A DNA stretch of 64,000 nt, taken from the NCBI RefSeq assembly GCF_042649685.1, contig NZ_JBHRZT010000072.1, forward strand, positions 620,001 to 684,000, in the 5' to 3' direction. Made by a program: the position numbers and the translations under genes. The notes under the pieces were generated by a model that saw only the letters and a list, made by a program, of their open reading frames with translations, did no database searches and was not told the origin of the DNA. The DNA is from Bacillus_BA songklensis (GTDB lineage Bacteria > Bacillota > Bacilli > Bacillales > Bacillaceae_H). Positions 33,673-42,650 of this stretch are shown here, in pieces; positions within the stretch are counted from its first letter, which is position 1, and each line of letters begins with the position of its first letter.

Positions 33673-35121
33673 TTATATGCTACTGGTTGTTGCCTGTGAA
33701 CTGCGAGAAGCCGTCAGTATACTAATGAATACATAAGTGACAAGCGAGAGCAGGACAGGCAGCACGACTGTATGCATGCCGAACGGATTTGGCATGAACA
33801 GGTGAATGAAAATGTAACTCATCATACCCACAATCATCGAAGAAACTGCTCCGTGTTTATTTCCCTTGCTCCAATACAACCCCAGCACAATCGGCCAAAT
33901 AAAGACCGCTTCCAACCCTCCGAAAGAAAACAGGTTAAACCAGATCAATAAATCCGGCGGCTTAATCGATAGCAAAAACACTAAAATTCCAATTGTCGTA
34001 GTTGTCGTAAAGCTCCACCTTTTCACTTGTCTTTCATTTGCATCTGGATTCATATAATTTAAATATAAATCTTTGACAAGTGCAGAGCTCACTAATAACA
34101 AGATGGAATCCACAGTCGACATGATCGCTGCCATAGGTGCAGCCAATACAATTCCGGCAAGCCATGCAGGCAATACCTCCATTGTCAAAAGAGGCATGAC
34201 TTTGTCCCCTACCTCTATTCCAGGCATGACGGCACGTGCAAACACTCCAATCAAATGCATGCCCATCATAATGGCTCCCACCACGATTGTACCGATAATC
34301 ATCGCTTGATGCATGGCTTTTGAGTCGCGATATGACATCGCCCGTACGGCGATTTGCGGCAGACCTACTACTCCCACCCCTATCAAAATCCAAAATGAAG
34401 ATACATAAAGAGGGGTAAGCGATCCATCCGCTCCAAATGGACTCACCAATCCAGGGTTCTCTTTGACGAGTTCCTGCATGATGTTTTCAACGCCTCCGCC
34501 AGCGATAACGGTTCCGACTAAAAGAACGATTGTACCGATCAGCATCACGATTCCTTGGACACTGTCCGTTACCACGACGGCCCGGAACCCTCCGATGGCC
34601 ACGTAAATTAAAACGGAAATTGTAAAAATGGTTAAAGCCACAGAATACGAAATTCCTACAAGGGATTCAATTAGACGGGCACCTCCCACCCATTGAGCGG
34701 CGAGAGAGGCGAACAAAAAGATCATGATGCTGACAGAAGCTAAAATAACCACAATCGGACTTTCATACCGATTTTTCAAAAAATCGACAAGCGTGACGGC
34801 CTTCATTTTTCTCGCCACAATCGCAAATTTTTTCCCAAGCGTCGTTAAAACAAAATATCCTGTCACGACTTGAATGACCGATAACAACACCCACCCGAGC
34901 CCCGTTTGATACGCAATGCCGGGACCTCCGATAAAGCTGCTGGCACTTCCGTATGTAGCGACCATTGTCATCGCAAGGATAAAACCGCCCAATTCGCGCC
35001 CTCCAAGAAAATATTCTTGAACGAAATTATTGGAGGCTTTGACTTTTTTGTTGGCCGTAATTCCTACGATATAGACAATGATGAGAAAAAGAAGAAGTGG
35101 AATGACAACACCCCAATTCAT
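33673..35121 (-). CDS. panF: Sodium/pantothenate symporter
   Basis: A 482-residue sodium:solute symporter family protein with about 13 membrane segments. Characteristic stretches are VQEYFLGGRELGGFILAMTM, VATYGSASSFIGGPGIAYQTG, VAIGGFRAVVVTDSVQGIVM and AAPMAAIMSTVDSILLLVSS. The pairing with a small YhdT-like protein that overlaps it by four bases is typical of panF loci, which supports pantothenate as substrate and uptake with sodium. A related substrate cannot be excluded. Confidence 0.88.
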   Translation of the reverse strand: MNWGVVIPLLLFLIIVYIVGITANKKVKASNNFVQEYFLGGRELGGFILAMTMVATYGSASSFIGGPGIAYQTGLGWVLLSVIQVVTGYFVLTTLGKKFAIVARKMKAVTLVDFLKNRYESPIVVILASVSIMIFLFASLAAQWVGGARLIESLVGISYSVALTIFTISVLIYVAIGGFRAVVVTDSVQGIVMLIGTIVLLVGTVIAGGGVENIMQELVKENPGLVSPFGADGSLTPLYVSSFWILIGVGVVGLPQIAVRAMSYRDSKAMHQAMIIGTIVVGAIMMGMHLIGVFARAVMPGIEVGDKVMPLLTMEVLPAWLAGIVLAAPMAAIMSTVDSILLLVSSALVKDLYLNYMNPDANERQVKRWSFTTTTTIGILVFLLSIKPPDLLIWFNLFSFGGLEAVFIWPIVLGLYWSKGNKHGAVSSMIVGMMSYIFIHLFMPNPFGMHTVVLPVLLSLVTYVFISILTASRSSQATTSSI

Positions 35122-35414
35122 GATGCATCTCCCCCCTTTTCTTCCTCATCGAATGGAAGGTCCGTATAAAGGCGTTTCACGATGAACACAACCAGTAAAA
35201 CAATAACAATGAATCCGACAATGCAGCTGTAAAAAAACCATGCCGGAAACCCGAATATGTATGTATAATCCTCGACTGGTTTACCTCCTAATCCATAGGC
35301 AAATCCAAACCACCAAAGAAAGTGAAATACAGCTAGTCCTATTCCTATTTTCACTTCACGATGGGCGATGGAAAAGCGCCAGTCTTTCTCTTGATGTTTA
35401 TTTTTGTTCTGCAT
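35118..35414 (-). CDS. yhdT: YhdT/DUF997-family small membrane protein
   Basis: Ninety-eight residues with two membrane segments (IGIGLAVFHFLWWFGFAYGL and FYSCIVGFIVIVLLVVFIV) joined by a loop containing YTYIFGFPAWFF, as in the YhdT family. It is the partner of PanF, with a four-base ATGA overlap that couples translation. The role in transport is not known; perhaps a small subunit of the symporter. Confidence 0.85.
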   Translation of the reverse strand: MQNKNKHQEKDWRFSIAHREVKIGIGLAVFHFLWWFGFAYGLGGKPVEDYTYIFGFPAWFFYSCIVGFIVIVLLVVFIVKRLYTDLPFDEEEKGGDAS

Positions 35415-35656
35415 ATATTCGCTCCCTTCTGCAATAAACGATTATAGTACGGTTTTTCAAAACGTTCTATCATTTCGGAGAAAGTTTAAATACTTAAAGT
35501 TTTCAAAAATTAAGACGTCTTTTATTTTACATAACTTTTATGTACCTGGAAACCTTTTCTTCTTATTTTATCCCTTTCTCTGTTCTCTTTACGCTTCATA
35601 TCATAGTCAAAAATAGAATGCCATGATAAAATTACAACGATAATTGGAAAATAGAG

Positions 35657-36232
35657 GTGTTATTTATTATACGAAAAGTAATATGGGCATCCTTCATCGT
35701 TCTTGTCATATATGTACTAACTGCATCTTTTTTCATGTACAGAACAGCAAACGAGTCTCCTCCCAAAGGTGCCGATTATCTCATCGTACTTGGTGCCAAA
35801 GTTAACGGGTCGGACATGTCGCTCAGCCTGTACAACCGCGTAGAGGCAGCTCTTCGTTATTTAAACGTGAATCCAAAGACGAAAGTCATTGTCACTGGGG
35901 GAAAGGGGCCGGGTGAAGACATAGCGGAAGCGAAAACAGCGGAAACCTATTTTTTAAACAACGGAATCCCATCAAGCCGTATTCTAAAAGAGGACAAATC
36001 AACCTCCACATTCGAAAACTTTTTATATACGAAAAAACTGATTTCTCCTCAAGCAAGGGTTGTCATTGTTAGTAATGATTTTCATCTCTTTCGGGCCAAG
36101 ATGGTCGCCAGTCGGCTTGGTTACTCGAATGCACATACCCTGGCGGCCGCTACCCCGAATGCGGTCAAAATTCAGACATACACAAGAGAGTATGCAGCAA
36201 TTCTTAAATCCTTCATTATCGATCGTCCTTAA
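35657..36232 (+). CDS. DUF218/YdcF-family membrane-anchored protein
   Basis: A 191-residue protein with one N-terminal membrane segment (VIWASFIVLVIYVLTASFFM) and a DUF218 domain: GADYLIVLGAKVNGSDMSLS, KVIVTGGKGPGEDIAEAKTA, STSTFENFLYTKKLI and VVIVSNDFHLFRAKMVASRL. Related SanA/YdcF proteins affect envelope integrity. The start is uncertain: GTG at 35657 is the standard choice, but GAGGTG at 35654-35659 would be a well-placed ribosome binding site for an ATT codon at 35666, giving a protein beginning IRKVIWAS. A terminator follows. Confidence 0.82.
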   Translation: MLFIIRKVIWASFIVLVIYVLTASFFMYRTANESPPKGADYLIVLGAKVNGSDMSLSLYNRVEAALRYLNVNPKTKVIVTGGKGPGEDIAEAKTAETYFLNNGIPSSRILKEDKSTSTFENFLYTKKLISPQARVVIVSNDFHLFRAKMVASRLGYSNAHTLAAATPNAVKIQTYTREYAAILKSFIIDRP

Positions 36233-36238
36233 ACGAAG

Positions 36239-36261
36239 AAAAAGCCTGTATCAGGCTTTTT
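36239..36261. terminator. Bidirectional terminator
   Basis: AAAAAGCCTG, TAT loop, CAGGCTTTTT between the convergent DUF218 and SDR genes. Confidence 0.88.
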
Positions 36262-36269
36262 CCTCGTTC

Positions 36270-37022
36270 TCAGTGCTCATAAATCATTTTTCTCGTCATT
36301 CCCCCGTCTACGACAAGATTGACTCCATTCACAAAGTCATTATCTTTAGAAGAAAGATAAAAACATGCTCGTGCGATATCCTCAGGTTTTCCTACCCGCT
36401 TAGCCGGGTGCTGTTCATGGTCAATATCTCTCAGCTCATTGTAATCCCCTGTTTCAATCCATCCAGGTGAAATCGCATTGACGGTGATTCGGTCATCACT
36501 AAAAGAAACCGCCAGCGCATGCGTAAGCGCGACAATCCCTCCTTTTGTCGCGGCATACGCCTCTGAATGCGGTTCGGACATCAATGCACGGGTGGAAGCC
36601 ATATTCACGATGGAACCGCCTCGGCTGTTTTCCCGCATATATTTTGCCGCTTCCCGCGAGCAAAGAAACACACTCCGAAGATTCGTATTTAAAACGTCAT
36701 CCCACTCCTCTACCGTTAATTCAAAAGGAGATTTCCAGCGGGACACACCGGCATTGTTGACCAGGATATCGATTTTCCCATATGTATCTTTTGCTGTTTT
36801 CATTAAGTGGACAATGGCCTCTTGTTTGCGGACATCCGTTTGGACAAAAATTGCTTTCCCTTTTTGTTTTTTAATCTCTTCTGCTACTTTCTTTCCGGCT
36901 TCTGCGTCTACATCGGCCAAAACCACGCTTGCTCCTTTTTCCGCATAGGCAAACGCGAGCCCTTGTCCGATTCCGTTTGCTGCTCCTGTGATAATGACGA
37001 CTTGGCCGTTGAATTTATCCAT
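36270..37022 (-). CDS. Short-chain dehydrogenase/reductase (glucose 1-dehydrogenase-like)
   Basis: A 250-residue classical SDR. The nucleotide-binding TGAANGIGQGLAFAYAEKGA, the NNAG motif in DILVNNAGVSRW, the catalytic serine and tyrosine (NMASTRALMSEPHSEAYAATK) and NAISPGWIETGDY are present, and the end VNGVNLVVDGGMTRKM is typical. It reduces or oxidises an alcohol/carbonyl using NAD(P). The substrate is not evident. It stands alone between terminators, 157 bp from the ethanolamine permease gene, on the same strand. Confidence 0.9.
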   Translation of the reverse strand: MDKFNGQVVIITGAANGIGQGLAFAYAEKGASVVLADVDAEAGKKVAEEIKKQKGKAIFVQTDVRKQEAIVHLMKTAKDTYGKIDILVNNAGVSRWKSPFELTVEEWDDVLNTNLRSVFLCSREAAKYMRENSRGGSIVNMASTRALMSEPHSEAYAATKGGIVALTHALAVSFSDDRITVNAISPGWIETGDYNELRDIDHEQHPAKRVGKPEDIARACFYLSSKDNDFVNGVNLVVDGGMTRKMIYEH

Positions 37023-37125
37023 GTTTCCGCCTCCCTATTTTGAATCATCATTCCTGTCATCGTTTATTCGTAGTTTTCTAAACGACTATTTTTATTTACA
37101 TGTTCCCCTCTAATCAATATACTAA

Positions 37126-37149
37126 CAAAAAACCTCCGTCAAACGGAGG
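37126..37149 (-). terminator. Terminator of the ethanolamine permease gene
   Basis: On the minus strand CCTCCGT, TTG loop, ACGGAGG and TTTTTTG follow the stop of the permease gene by about 30 bp, ending the eutABC-permease transcript. Confidence 0.85.
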
Positions 37150-37178
37150 CTTACAATTCTCTTTGTCATATCAGGATG

Positions 37179-38561
37179 TTACATCGATACCTTATTTTCC
37201 GAAACCTCTTCAATGGAAACAAACTCTTCTGATATCGGTCTTAAATTTTTGGACCCCACGATGAAATAATACAAAGAACCAACACCGAATACAAGTAAAA
37301 TGACGACAAATAATGAAACTTCAACGCCGAAAACAGGCATTTTCGTTGTTAAGATGGAGTAGCGGAGTACGCAATAAAAGGAAAATAAACCCAATGCCAA
37401 CGAAATACCCGGGACTAACGGATACGTGACTTTGAACGGCCTTTCTAGGTCAGGCTCCTTTCTCCTTAAAATGAATAAAGAAATCAGGCTTAAACAATAC
37501 ATGGTAATGGCGCCAAACACGGATAATGTGATAAGCGCATTTGCAAAATCTGCTGATCCTGCACAAATAACACCGATAAATCCCGGTACGATGAGTCCCC
37601 AATGCGGAACTCCTCTTTTTGACAAATTGGATAGGAAACGAGGCAAGTATCCTGCTCTTGCAAGGGCAAAGGTTTGTCGAGAGTAACCGATTATAATGCC
37701 GTGAAGACTCGCAATGGTACCGAACAATCCAATTACCGCGACGGCAATCGGCAAAAAGCTTCCCTCTCCGTAAACATTCGCAAGTGCTTGAGGCAGCGGA
37801 TAATCGGCCGGTTTTCCTTCACCGCCTCCAAGTCCCGCTGTTACAAGCAATGTTAAAATGGTACAAACGGCTAACGTTAAAATACCCGATATAAATCCTT
37901 TTGGAATGTCTTTTTTAGGATCGCGTACTTCTTCAGCCGCCATAGCTCCACCTTCAATCGCAAGGAAAAACCAGATGGCAAATGGAATCGCGGCCATTAC
38001 CCCAGCCCAACCATTTGAAAAAGCACTTTCATTTAAAATGGCTTCTCCGCTAATGTGGGGCAACCCGGCTGCATAATAAATCGCTAAGCCAATCAAAGCC
38101 AAAATAGTAGCGACCAGTTCAATGAGAGCCGCGCCCTTTACCCCGATCAGGTTCACAAAAATAAACAGAGTAAAGACACCGACTGTCGCATACACAGGAT
38201 GAATCGAAGGAATTAAAAAGTTGATATAAGCTCCGGTTGCAACTGCGATGGCAGGAGGTGCAAAGACAAATTCCAATAAGCATGCCAGGCCGGTCATAAA
38301 GCCGCCGAACGGCCCCATCGCTCTTCTTGCATAAGCTGACGGTCCCCCCGCATGCGGAATGGAAGTTGATAACTCCGCATAACTGAAAATAAAAGTCGTA
38401 TAAAAGACAGTGATGATCAGTGACGCGATGATAAGACCAATGGTTCCTCCCTGTTCAAATCCATAGTTCCACCCAAAATACTGACCCGAAATGACCATTC
38501 CTACAGCAATCGCCCATAAATGAATGGGCGTGAGCGTCTTTTGAAGATGATTGTTTTCCAT
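37179..38561 (-). CDS. eat: Ethanolamine permease (Eat-type, APC family)
   Basis: A 460-residue amino acid-polyamine-organocation family transporter with about 12 membrane segments. The start LTPIHLWAIAVGMVISGQYF followed by GWNYGFEQGGTIGLIIASL is the typical opening of Eat permeases, and SIPHAGGPSAYARRAMGPFG follows. It lies just downstream of eutC on the same strand, supporting ethanolamine as the substrate. No EutH is seen in this window, so Eat probably supplies uptake. A hairpin lies between eutC and this gene, which may reduce read-through. Confidence 0.9.
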   Translation of the reverse strand: MENNHLQKTLTPIHLWAIAVGMVISGQYFGWNYGFEQGGTIGLIIASLIITVFYTTFIFSYAELSTSIPHAGGPSAYARRAMGPFGGFMTGLACLLEFVFAPPAIAVATGAYINFLIPSIHPVYATVGVFTLFIFVNLIGVKGAALIELVATILALIGLAIYYAAGLPHISGEAILNESAFSNGWAGVMAAIPFAIWFFLAIEGGAMAAEEVRDPKKDIPKGFISGILTLAVCTILTLLVTAGLGGGEGKPADYPLPQALANVYGEGSFLPIAVAVIGLFGTIASLHGIIIGYSRQTFALARAGYLPRFLSNLSKRGVPHWGLIVPGFIGVICAGSADFANALITLSVFGAITMYCLSLISLFILRRKEPDLERPFKVTYPLVPGISLALGLFSFYCVLRYSILTTKMPVFGVEVSLFVVILLVFGVGSLYYFIVGSKNLRPISEEFVSIEEVSENKVSM

Positions 38562-38613
38562 CCAAATCCCCCTTTACCAAAAGGTAATATATAACATCTT
38601 CCCAAATGAATCG

Positions 38614-38690
38614 TCATGAAAAATAAAGCAACATCAGGGTTTGAGTGATGACTCACTTGATTGAAGAGCTGTTAATGTTGTCTGGCACAA
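38614..38690 (-). terminator. Hairpin between eutC and the permease gene (attenuator-like)
   Basis: On the plus strand GCAACATCAG at about 38621 pairs with CTGTTAATGTTG, and within it TGAGTGATGACTCA forms an inner hairpin. On the minus strand the structure is followed by CTTTATTTTTC, so it can act as a partial terminator after eutC. Confidence 0.55.
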
Positions 38691-38708
38691 CTTTTTACGT
38701 CAATCCCT

Positions 38709-39599
38709 CTATAGTTCCAGTTTCACTCCGCTTACTTTTTGTTCAAGCATCTTTTTCAAAACGGTTCCAATATGTGCCCCTGCTTCGACAGGAGAGGTAC
38801 CGCCCGCATGGATGTTGGAGATAACGGTTCGATCGGATTCAATAATGCCTTTTCGCGGTCGATAGCACATATAGGCGCTCATCGAACTGGCAGAGACAAG
38901 ACCGGGTCGTTCCCCTATCAGCATCACCAATACTTCTGGCTGTAAAATCTCGCCGATATGATCCATGGATGCTACTCTTCCGCCTTTGACAAAAAATGGC
39001 GTCCCTTGTGTTAAACCATTGATTTTTAAAGAATCAACGAGAGCCGGGTATACATCTTTCAAATTCATCTCCACCGCGCTCGCACTCAATCCGTCTGACA
39101 CGACAATTTGGACCTGAGGCCGAAGCACGCATTTCTCTTGAATCAGCTTAATCGCATCGTCCGTCAACACTCTGCCTTTATCCGGTCGTTTTAAATAAAT
39201 CTCCTTTGTTTCATAACACGTATCAACTGAAAATAGCCCAAACTCCTCCAAACAAGATTGAAGAACCTCTCCATTTACGGCATCCACTGCAGCTGCATGA
39301 TCAAGCTGAAGCTTTAAAATGGTTTTCGTCAAAGGCCTTGTGCCTGATCGCCAAACGCCAATACGCGCAGGGGTTGACTTGATGATTTCCTGCAGCCCTT
39401 CGTCATGTTTTGGAGAAGGAACCGACGTATGCCAAGAAGATGACTGATAGTTCGACTCTTTATAAAATCCTTTCTGCGCGTCGGACACATTCAATGAACC
39501 GTCATGAATGTGATGATGGTCTTGCTCAATCGTTTTTGTTTCTTTTAATTGCCTCAAGACCTGCTCTACAATTTGTTGTACTTGCTGCTCCGTTGCCAT
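38709..39599 (-). CDS. eutC: Ethanolamine ammonia-lyase, small subunit
   Basis: With the ATG at 39599 (AAGGCGGTG upstream) the product has 296 residues. The conserved body TPARIGVWRSGTRPLTKTIL, LQLDHAAAVDAVNGEV, LIGERPGLVSASSMSAYMCY and the terminal NIHAGGTSPVEAGAHIGTVL match EutC. With EutB it forms the adenosylcobalamin-dependent lyase converting ethanolamine to acetaldehyde and ammonia. The N-terminal 70 residues (QQIVEQVLRQLKETK) form an amphipathic helix of the kind that can target enzymes to the microcompartment, which is inference. Confidence 0.95.
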   Translation of the reverse strand: MATEQQVQQIVEQVLRQLKETKTIEQDHHHIHDGSLNVSDAQKGFYKESNYQSSSWHTSVPSPKHDEGLQEIIKSTPARIGVWRSGTRPLTKTILKLQLDHAAAVDAVNGEVLQSCLEEFGLFSVDTCYETKEIYLKRPDKGRVLTDDAIKLIQEKCVLRPQVQIVVSDGLSASAVEMNLKDVYPALVDSLKINGLTQGTPFFVKGGRVASMDHIGEILQPEVLVMLIGERPGLVSASSMSAYMCYRPRKGIIESDRTVISNIHAGGTSPVEAGAHIGTVLKKMLEQKVSGVKLEL

Positions 39600-39619
39600 A
39601 TATACACCGCCTTTCAATA

Positions 39620-40984
39620 TTAAGTCAAAAAGATGGTCGGATCTCCTGCCTCAGGTGTAAGTTTCCCGTTTTCCATAATGCCCATTTTCTCCAGCCACAC
39701 TTCGAAATCAGGAGCCGGCCGCAGATGCAGTACATCCCGAACAGTGGCAATATCATGGAAACTCGTAGATTGATAGTTCAGCATACAATCATCTGCCATC
39801 GCAACACCGATAATAAAATTGACTCCGGCAGAACCGAGTAGAATCGATAAATTATCCATATCATTTTGATCGGCTTTCATATGATTCGTATAGCATATAT
39901 CCACCCCCATCGGAAGTCCGTGCAATTTCCCCATGAAATGATCCTCAAGTCCGGCGCGAATGACTTGTTTATTGTTGTATAAATACTCTGGCCCAATAAA
40001 ACCGACAACTGTATTGACAATAAAAGGATTATATCTTTTCGCGAGACCGTAACATCTTGCTTCCAATGTCAATTGGTCGATACCATGATGGGCATCCGAT
40101 GAAAGTTCAGATCCCTGTCCCGTCTCGAAATACCACAAGTTTGGGCCAGGAGCCGTTCCTTCTTTCCGGATCAAATCGTCCGCCTCATTCAATAAATCCA
40201 CACTGATGCCAAATGCTTTATTTCCTGCCTCAGAACCTGCCAAGCTTTGAAACAGCATATCAGACGGAGCTCCTTGACGAATGGCTCTCATCTGGGTCGA
40301 CACATGGGCCAATACGCAATTTTGTGTCGGTATGCTCCATTTATCAATTACTTCCTTTGTCATCGTTAAAATGGCTTTTACACTGTCTGCTGTATCAATA
40401 ACCGGGTTAATACCGATAACAGCATCTCCCACTCCATAGCTTAACGCTTCAAACAATGAGGCCTTAATGCCTTGTATATGATCTGTTGGATGGTTGGGCT
40501 GTGCACGGCCGGATAATGTCCCTTTAAAGCCGATCGAATGCTGACAATGGGTGATTACCTCTATTTTGGAAGCCGCTTGAATCAAGTCCAGGTTGGTCAT
40601 GATTTTTGTGACAGCAGCGATCATTTCACTCGTTAAACCTCGGCGTATGTAGCTAATCTCTGTGTTGGTGACATTGCTAGACAGAATGTATTCTCTTAAT
40701 TCCGCGACTGTCCAATTTTGAATGGATTGATAAATTCTTTCATTCACTGACTCTTCAATGACCCTCGAAATCTCGTCTTCCTCTGGAGGAAGCAATGGAT
40801 AATTTCGAATATCTGCAAGCGTCAGATCGGACAAAAGATGTTTGGCCGCAATTCGTTCCTGGGCGTCTCTGGCATGAATACCCGCCAGCTGATCTCCCGA
40901 CTTTTCTTCGTTCGCTTTTGCCATTACTTCTTTTAAACTATCAAACTGGTATGTTTTATTGAATATCGTGATTTTCGTTTTCAT
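39620..40984 (-). CDS. eutB: Ethanolamine ammonia-lyase, large subunit
   Basis: A 454-residue EutB from the ATG at 40984, where AAGGAGGTG is ideally spaced; 11 extra codons upstream are less likely. Signature parts include GIHARDAQERIAAKHLL, RRGLTSEMIAAVTKIMTNLD, GTLSGRAQPNHPTDHIQGIK, YFETGQGSELSSDAHHGIDQ and MGVDICYTNHMKADQNDMDN, covering the TIM-barrel active site over the cobalamin. It lies between eutA and eutC with 20-21 bp gaps. Confidence 0.96.
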   Translation of the reverse strand: MKTKITIFNKTYQFDSLKEVMAKANEEKSGDQLAGIHARDAQERIAAKHLLSDLTLADIRNYPLLPPEEDEISRVIEESVNERIYQSIQNWTVAELREYILSSNVTNTEISYIRRGLTSEMIAAVTKIMTNLDLIQAASKIEVITHCQHSIGFKGTLSGRAQPNHPTDHIQGIKASLFEALSYGVGDAVIGINPVIDTADSVKAILTMTKEVIDKWSIPTQNCVLAHVSTQMRAIRQGAPSDMLFQSLAGSEAGNKAFGISVDLLNEADDLIRKEGTAPGPNLWYFETGQGSELSSDAHHGIDQLTLEARCYGLAKRYNPFIVNTVVGFIGPEYLYNNKQVIRAGLEDHFMGKLHGLPMGVDICYTNHMKADQNDMDNLSILLGSAGVNFIIGVAMADDCMLNYQSTSFHDIATVRDVLHLRPAPDFEVWLEKMGIMENGKLTPEAGDPTIFLT

Positions 40985-41003
40985 GAAATCACCTCCTTGG
41001 AAA

Positions 41004-42455
41004 TTAAGAAAACGCAAGGGTTTTCACCACAACCGGTACCATGGTCGATGTATGGATTGGTTCACCAATATCAATATAATCGCCGTGTTCCACTTGAATT
41101 TGATCAACGCATACAATGTTCAACGCTCCGTTGGAATACATGGTAAGCAGCTGCCCGAGTGCTTTTGCCATATCCCCTTCGCAAATAACCACAAGTGCTG
41201 ATGCCTTAGGAAACAATTGAGTATATTCTTTGTAGAGAGAAGCTGCAATGCGTTTTAATGCCTCATAGGAACAATACGTAAAACCGCGAATAGAAACGGC
41301 AAACGGGATCCGATCATGTCCGATGAACAGCTCTTTCCCCGTTGCCAATCGCTGACCTATACTGCTCATTAACAATGATTCATCATTCAAGATTTTTTCG
41401 TCGGGGTTCCAATTCACGACTGGAACATTCCGAATCGGAAGAAAACCGTCATGAATGTGGATGGTAGAACCGCTGATTTCTGTACTTTGCATTCCCGCTC
41501 CGATGACAGTAGCCCGCGACGTCTGCTCAGCCAGAATATGTGTGAACGGGTATTGATCCATCGCCTTCTTTAACTCATGGGCGAGCACAGGGCCGATATC
41601 TTGATAAATAGAAGACGCTTTGAAATCAGAGGGTTCTTTCACATTCAGCAATTCACCTACACCACCTGAAATCATCAGTTCTTGAATATATGGGATGCTT
41701 TCTAAAGTCGTGCTGTGCACAATGGAAACAGTCTCACGGATGGAAACTTTTCCTGACAAACAATCCAGCATATCTTTGCATAAATGCGAAAGAATCTCTT
41801 TTAAGAAATCAAATGTAATGGTTTGATGTTGTTGAACTCTGTATCCTTTCTCTTCAAGCCACGGTACAATAGAAGGTGAAATAAATTGAATCTCCCCGTA
41901 TGAATCGATTTCGATTAATCGGCCGCCGATTCGAAACGTTATGGTGCCAACCGTCTTTCCTCTTTCGAATATGACGGCATTGGCCGTTCCTCCACCAATA
42001 TCGATATTGGCGACGGCACCTGCTATTTGCAATGATCGCTCATACGCTCCTGACCCTTTCCCTGCCAGTACTCCTTCAAGGCTTGCTCCAGCAATTCCTA
42101 CGACAAAGTCCCCCGACCGCTCCGCTAAATAATGAAGTATTTTTTCGGCATTCCTTTTCAAAGCGGTTTCACCCGTAATAATGACGGCCCCTGTTTGGAC
42201 ATCATTCAAATCGATATTCGCCTGCCGATATTCGAACTCCAGCCATTTTGATAACGAAGCCATATCGATATCATCACGTTCTTGAAGCGGGGTGGGGATG
42301 ATGGAGCTTGTATAATAGATCATCCGTTCCGTAATTTGAAAGCGGGGTAAGGCAAAGTGACTGGAAACCCTTGACAGCTTCAGTCGGCTGACGATGAACT
42401 TGCTTGTACTTGTTCCGATATCGATTCCTACACTTGTAATCCATTCTTCCTCCAT
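41004..42455 (-). CDS. eutA: Ethanolamine ammonia-lyase reactivating factor
   Basis: A 483-residue actin/Hsp70-like ATPase that swaps damaged cobalamin out of EutBC. The phosphate-binding VGIDIGTSTSKFIVSRLKL near the start, IDIGGGTANAVIFERGKTVG around residue 150 and GGVGELLNVKEPSDF support the call. GGAGGTG lies ten bases before the ATG. Its leader (42456-42650) contains an ANTAR-type hairpin, so EutV should govern expression of the eutA-B-C part. Confidence 0.93.
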   Translation of the reverse strand: MEEEWITSVGIDIGTSTSKFIVSRLKLSRVSSHFALPRFQITERMIYYTSSIIPTPLQERDDIDMASLSKWLEFEYRQANIDLNDVQTGAVIITGETALKRNAEKILHYLAERSGDFVVGIAGASLEGVLAGKGSGAYERSLQIAGAVANIDIGGGTANAVIFERGKTVGTITFRIGGRLIEIDSYGEIQFISPSIVPWLEEKGYRVQQHQTITFDFLKEILSHLCKDMLDCLSGKVSIRETVSIVHSTTLESIPYIQELMISGGVGELLNVKEPSDFKASSIYQDIGPVLAHELKKAMDQYPFTHILAEQTSRATVIGAGMQSTEISGSTIHIHDGFLPIRNVPVVNWNPDEKILNDESLLMSSIGQRLATGKELFIGHDRIPFAVSIRGFTYCSYEALKRIAASLYKEYTQLFPKASALVVICEGDMAKALGQLLTMYSNGALNIVCVDQIQVEHGDYIDIGEPIHTSTMVPVVVKTLAFS

Positions 42456-42481
42456 CCTCTTTCACCTCCAACCTGTGTTTA

Positions 42482-42530
42482 TAAGAAAAGCGAGGCGACT
42501 GTTCAGCCTTGAGAGGCATTGGAACTTCTG
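42482..42530. repeat. 49-bp dispersed repeat, copy 2 (in eutA leader)
   Basis: Exact 49-bp match to 30851-30899, located in the leader between the ANTAR hairpin and the eutA ribosome binding site. The flanking bases differ (CGTAAGCTGAAA follows), so only part of the larger element is present. Confidence 0.75.
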
Positions 42531-42568
42531 TCGTAAGCTGAAATTTTTATGCGTTCTTTTCTCATCAT

Positions 42569-42646
42569 AAAGGCGCTTTAAACAGAGAATCCCTTCCAGC
42601 AGAATCCCTCTATTCAAAGCGCCTTTGCTTTGCTATCTATTCACTT
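42569..42646 (-). promoter_or_regulatory. EutV (ANTAR) target hairpin in the eutA leader
   Basis: On the minus strand AAAGC, hexaloop AAAGGC, GCTTT (42631 to 42616) forms a hairpin with A at loop position 1 and G at position 4, the ANTAR target rule. Its 3' half can instead pair with a distal arm (AAAGGCGCTTT with AAAGCGCCTTT, 42626-42616 with 42579-42569), giving a competing structure. The nonamer AAGTGAATA six bases upstream is shared with the eutL leader. The competing stem lacks a good U-tract, so termination here is less certain. Confidence 0.6.
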
Positions 42647-42650
42647 TTTA

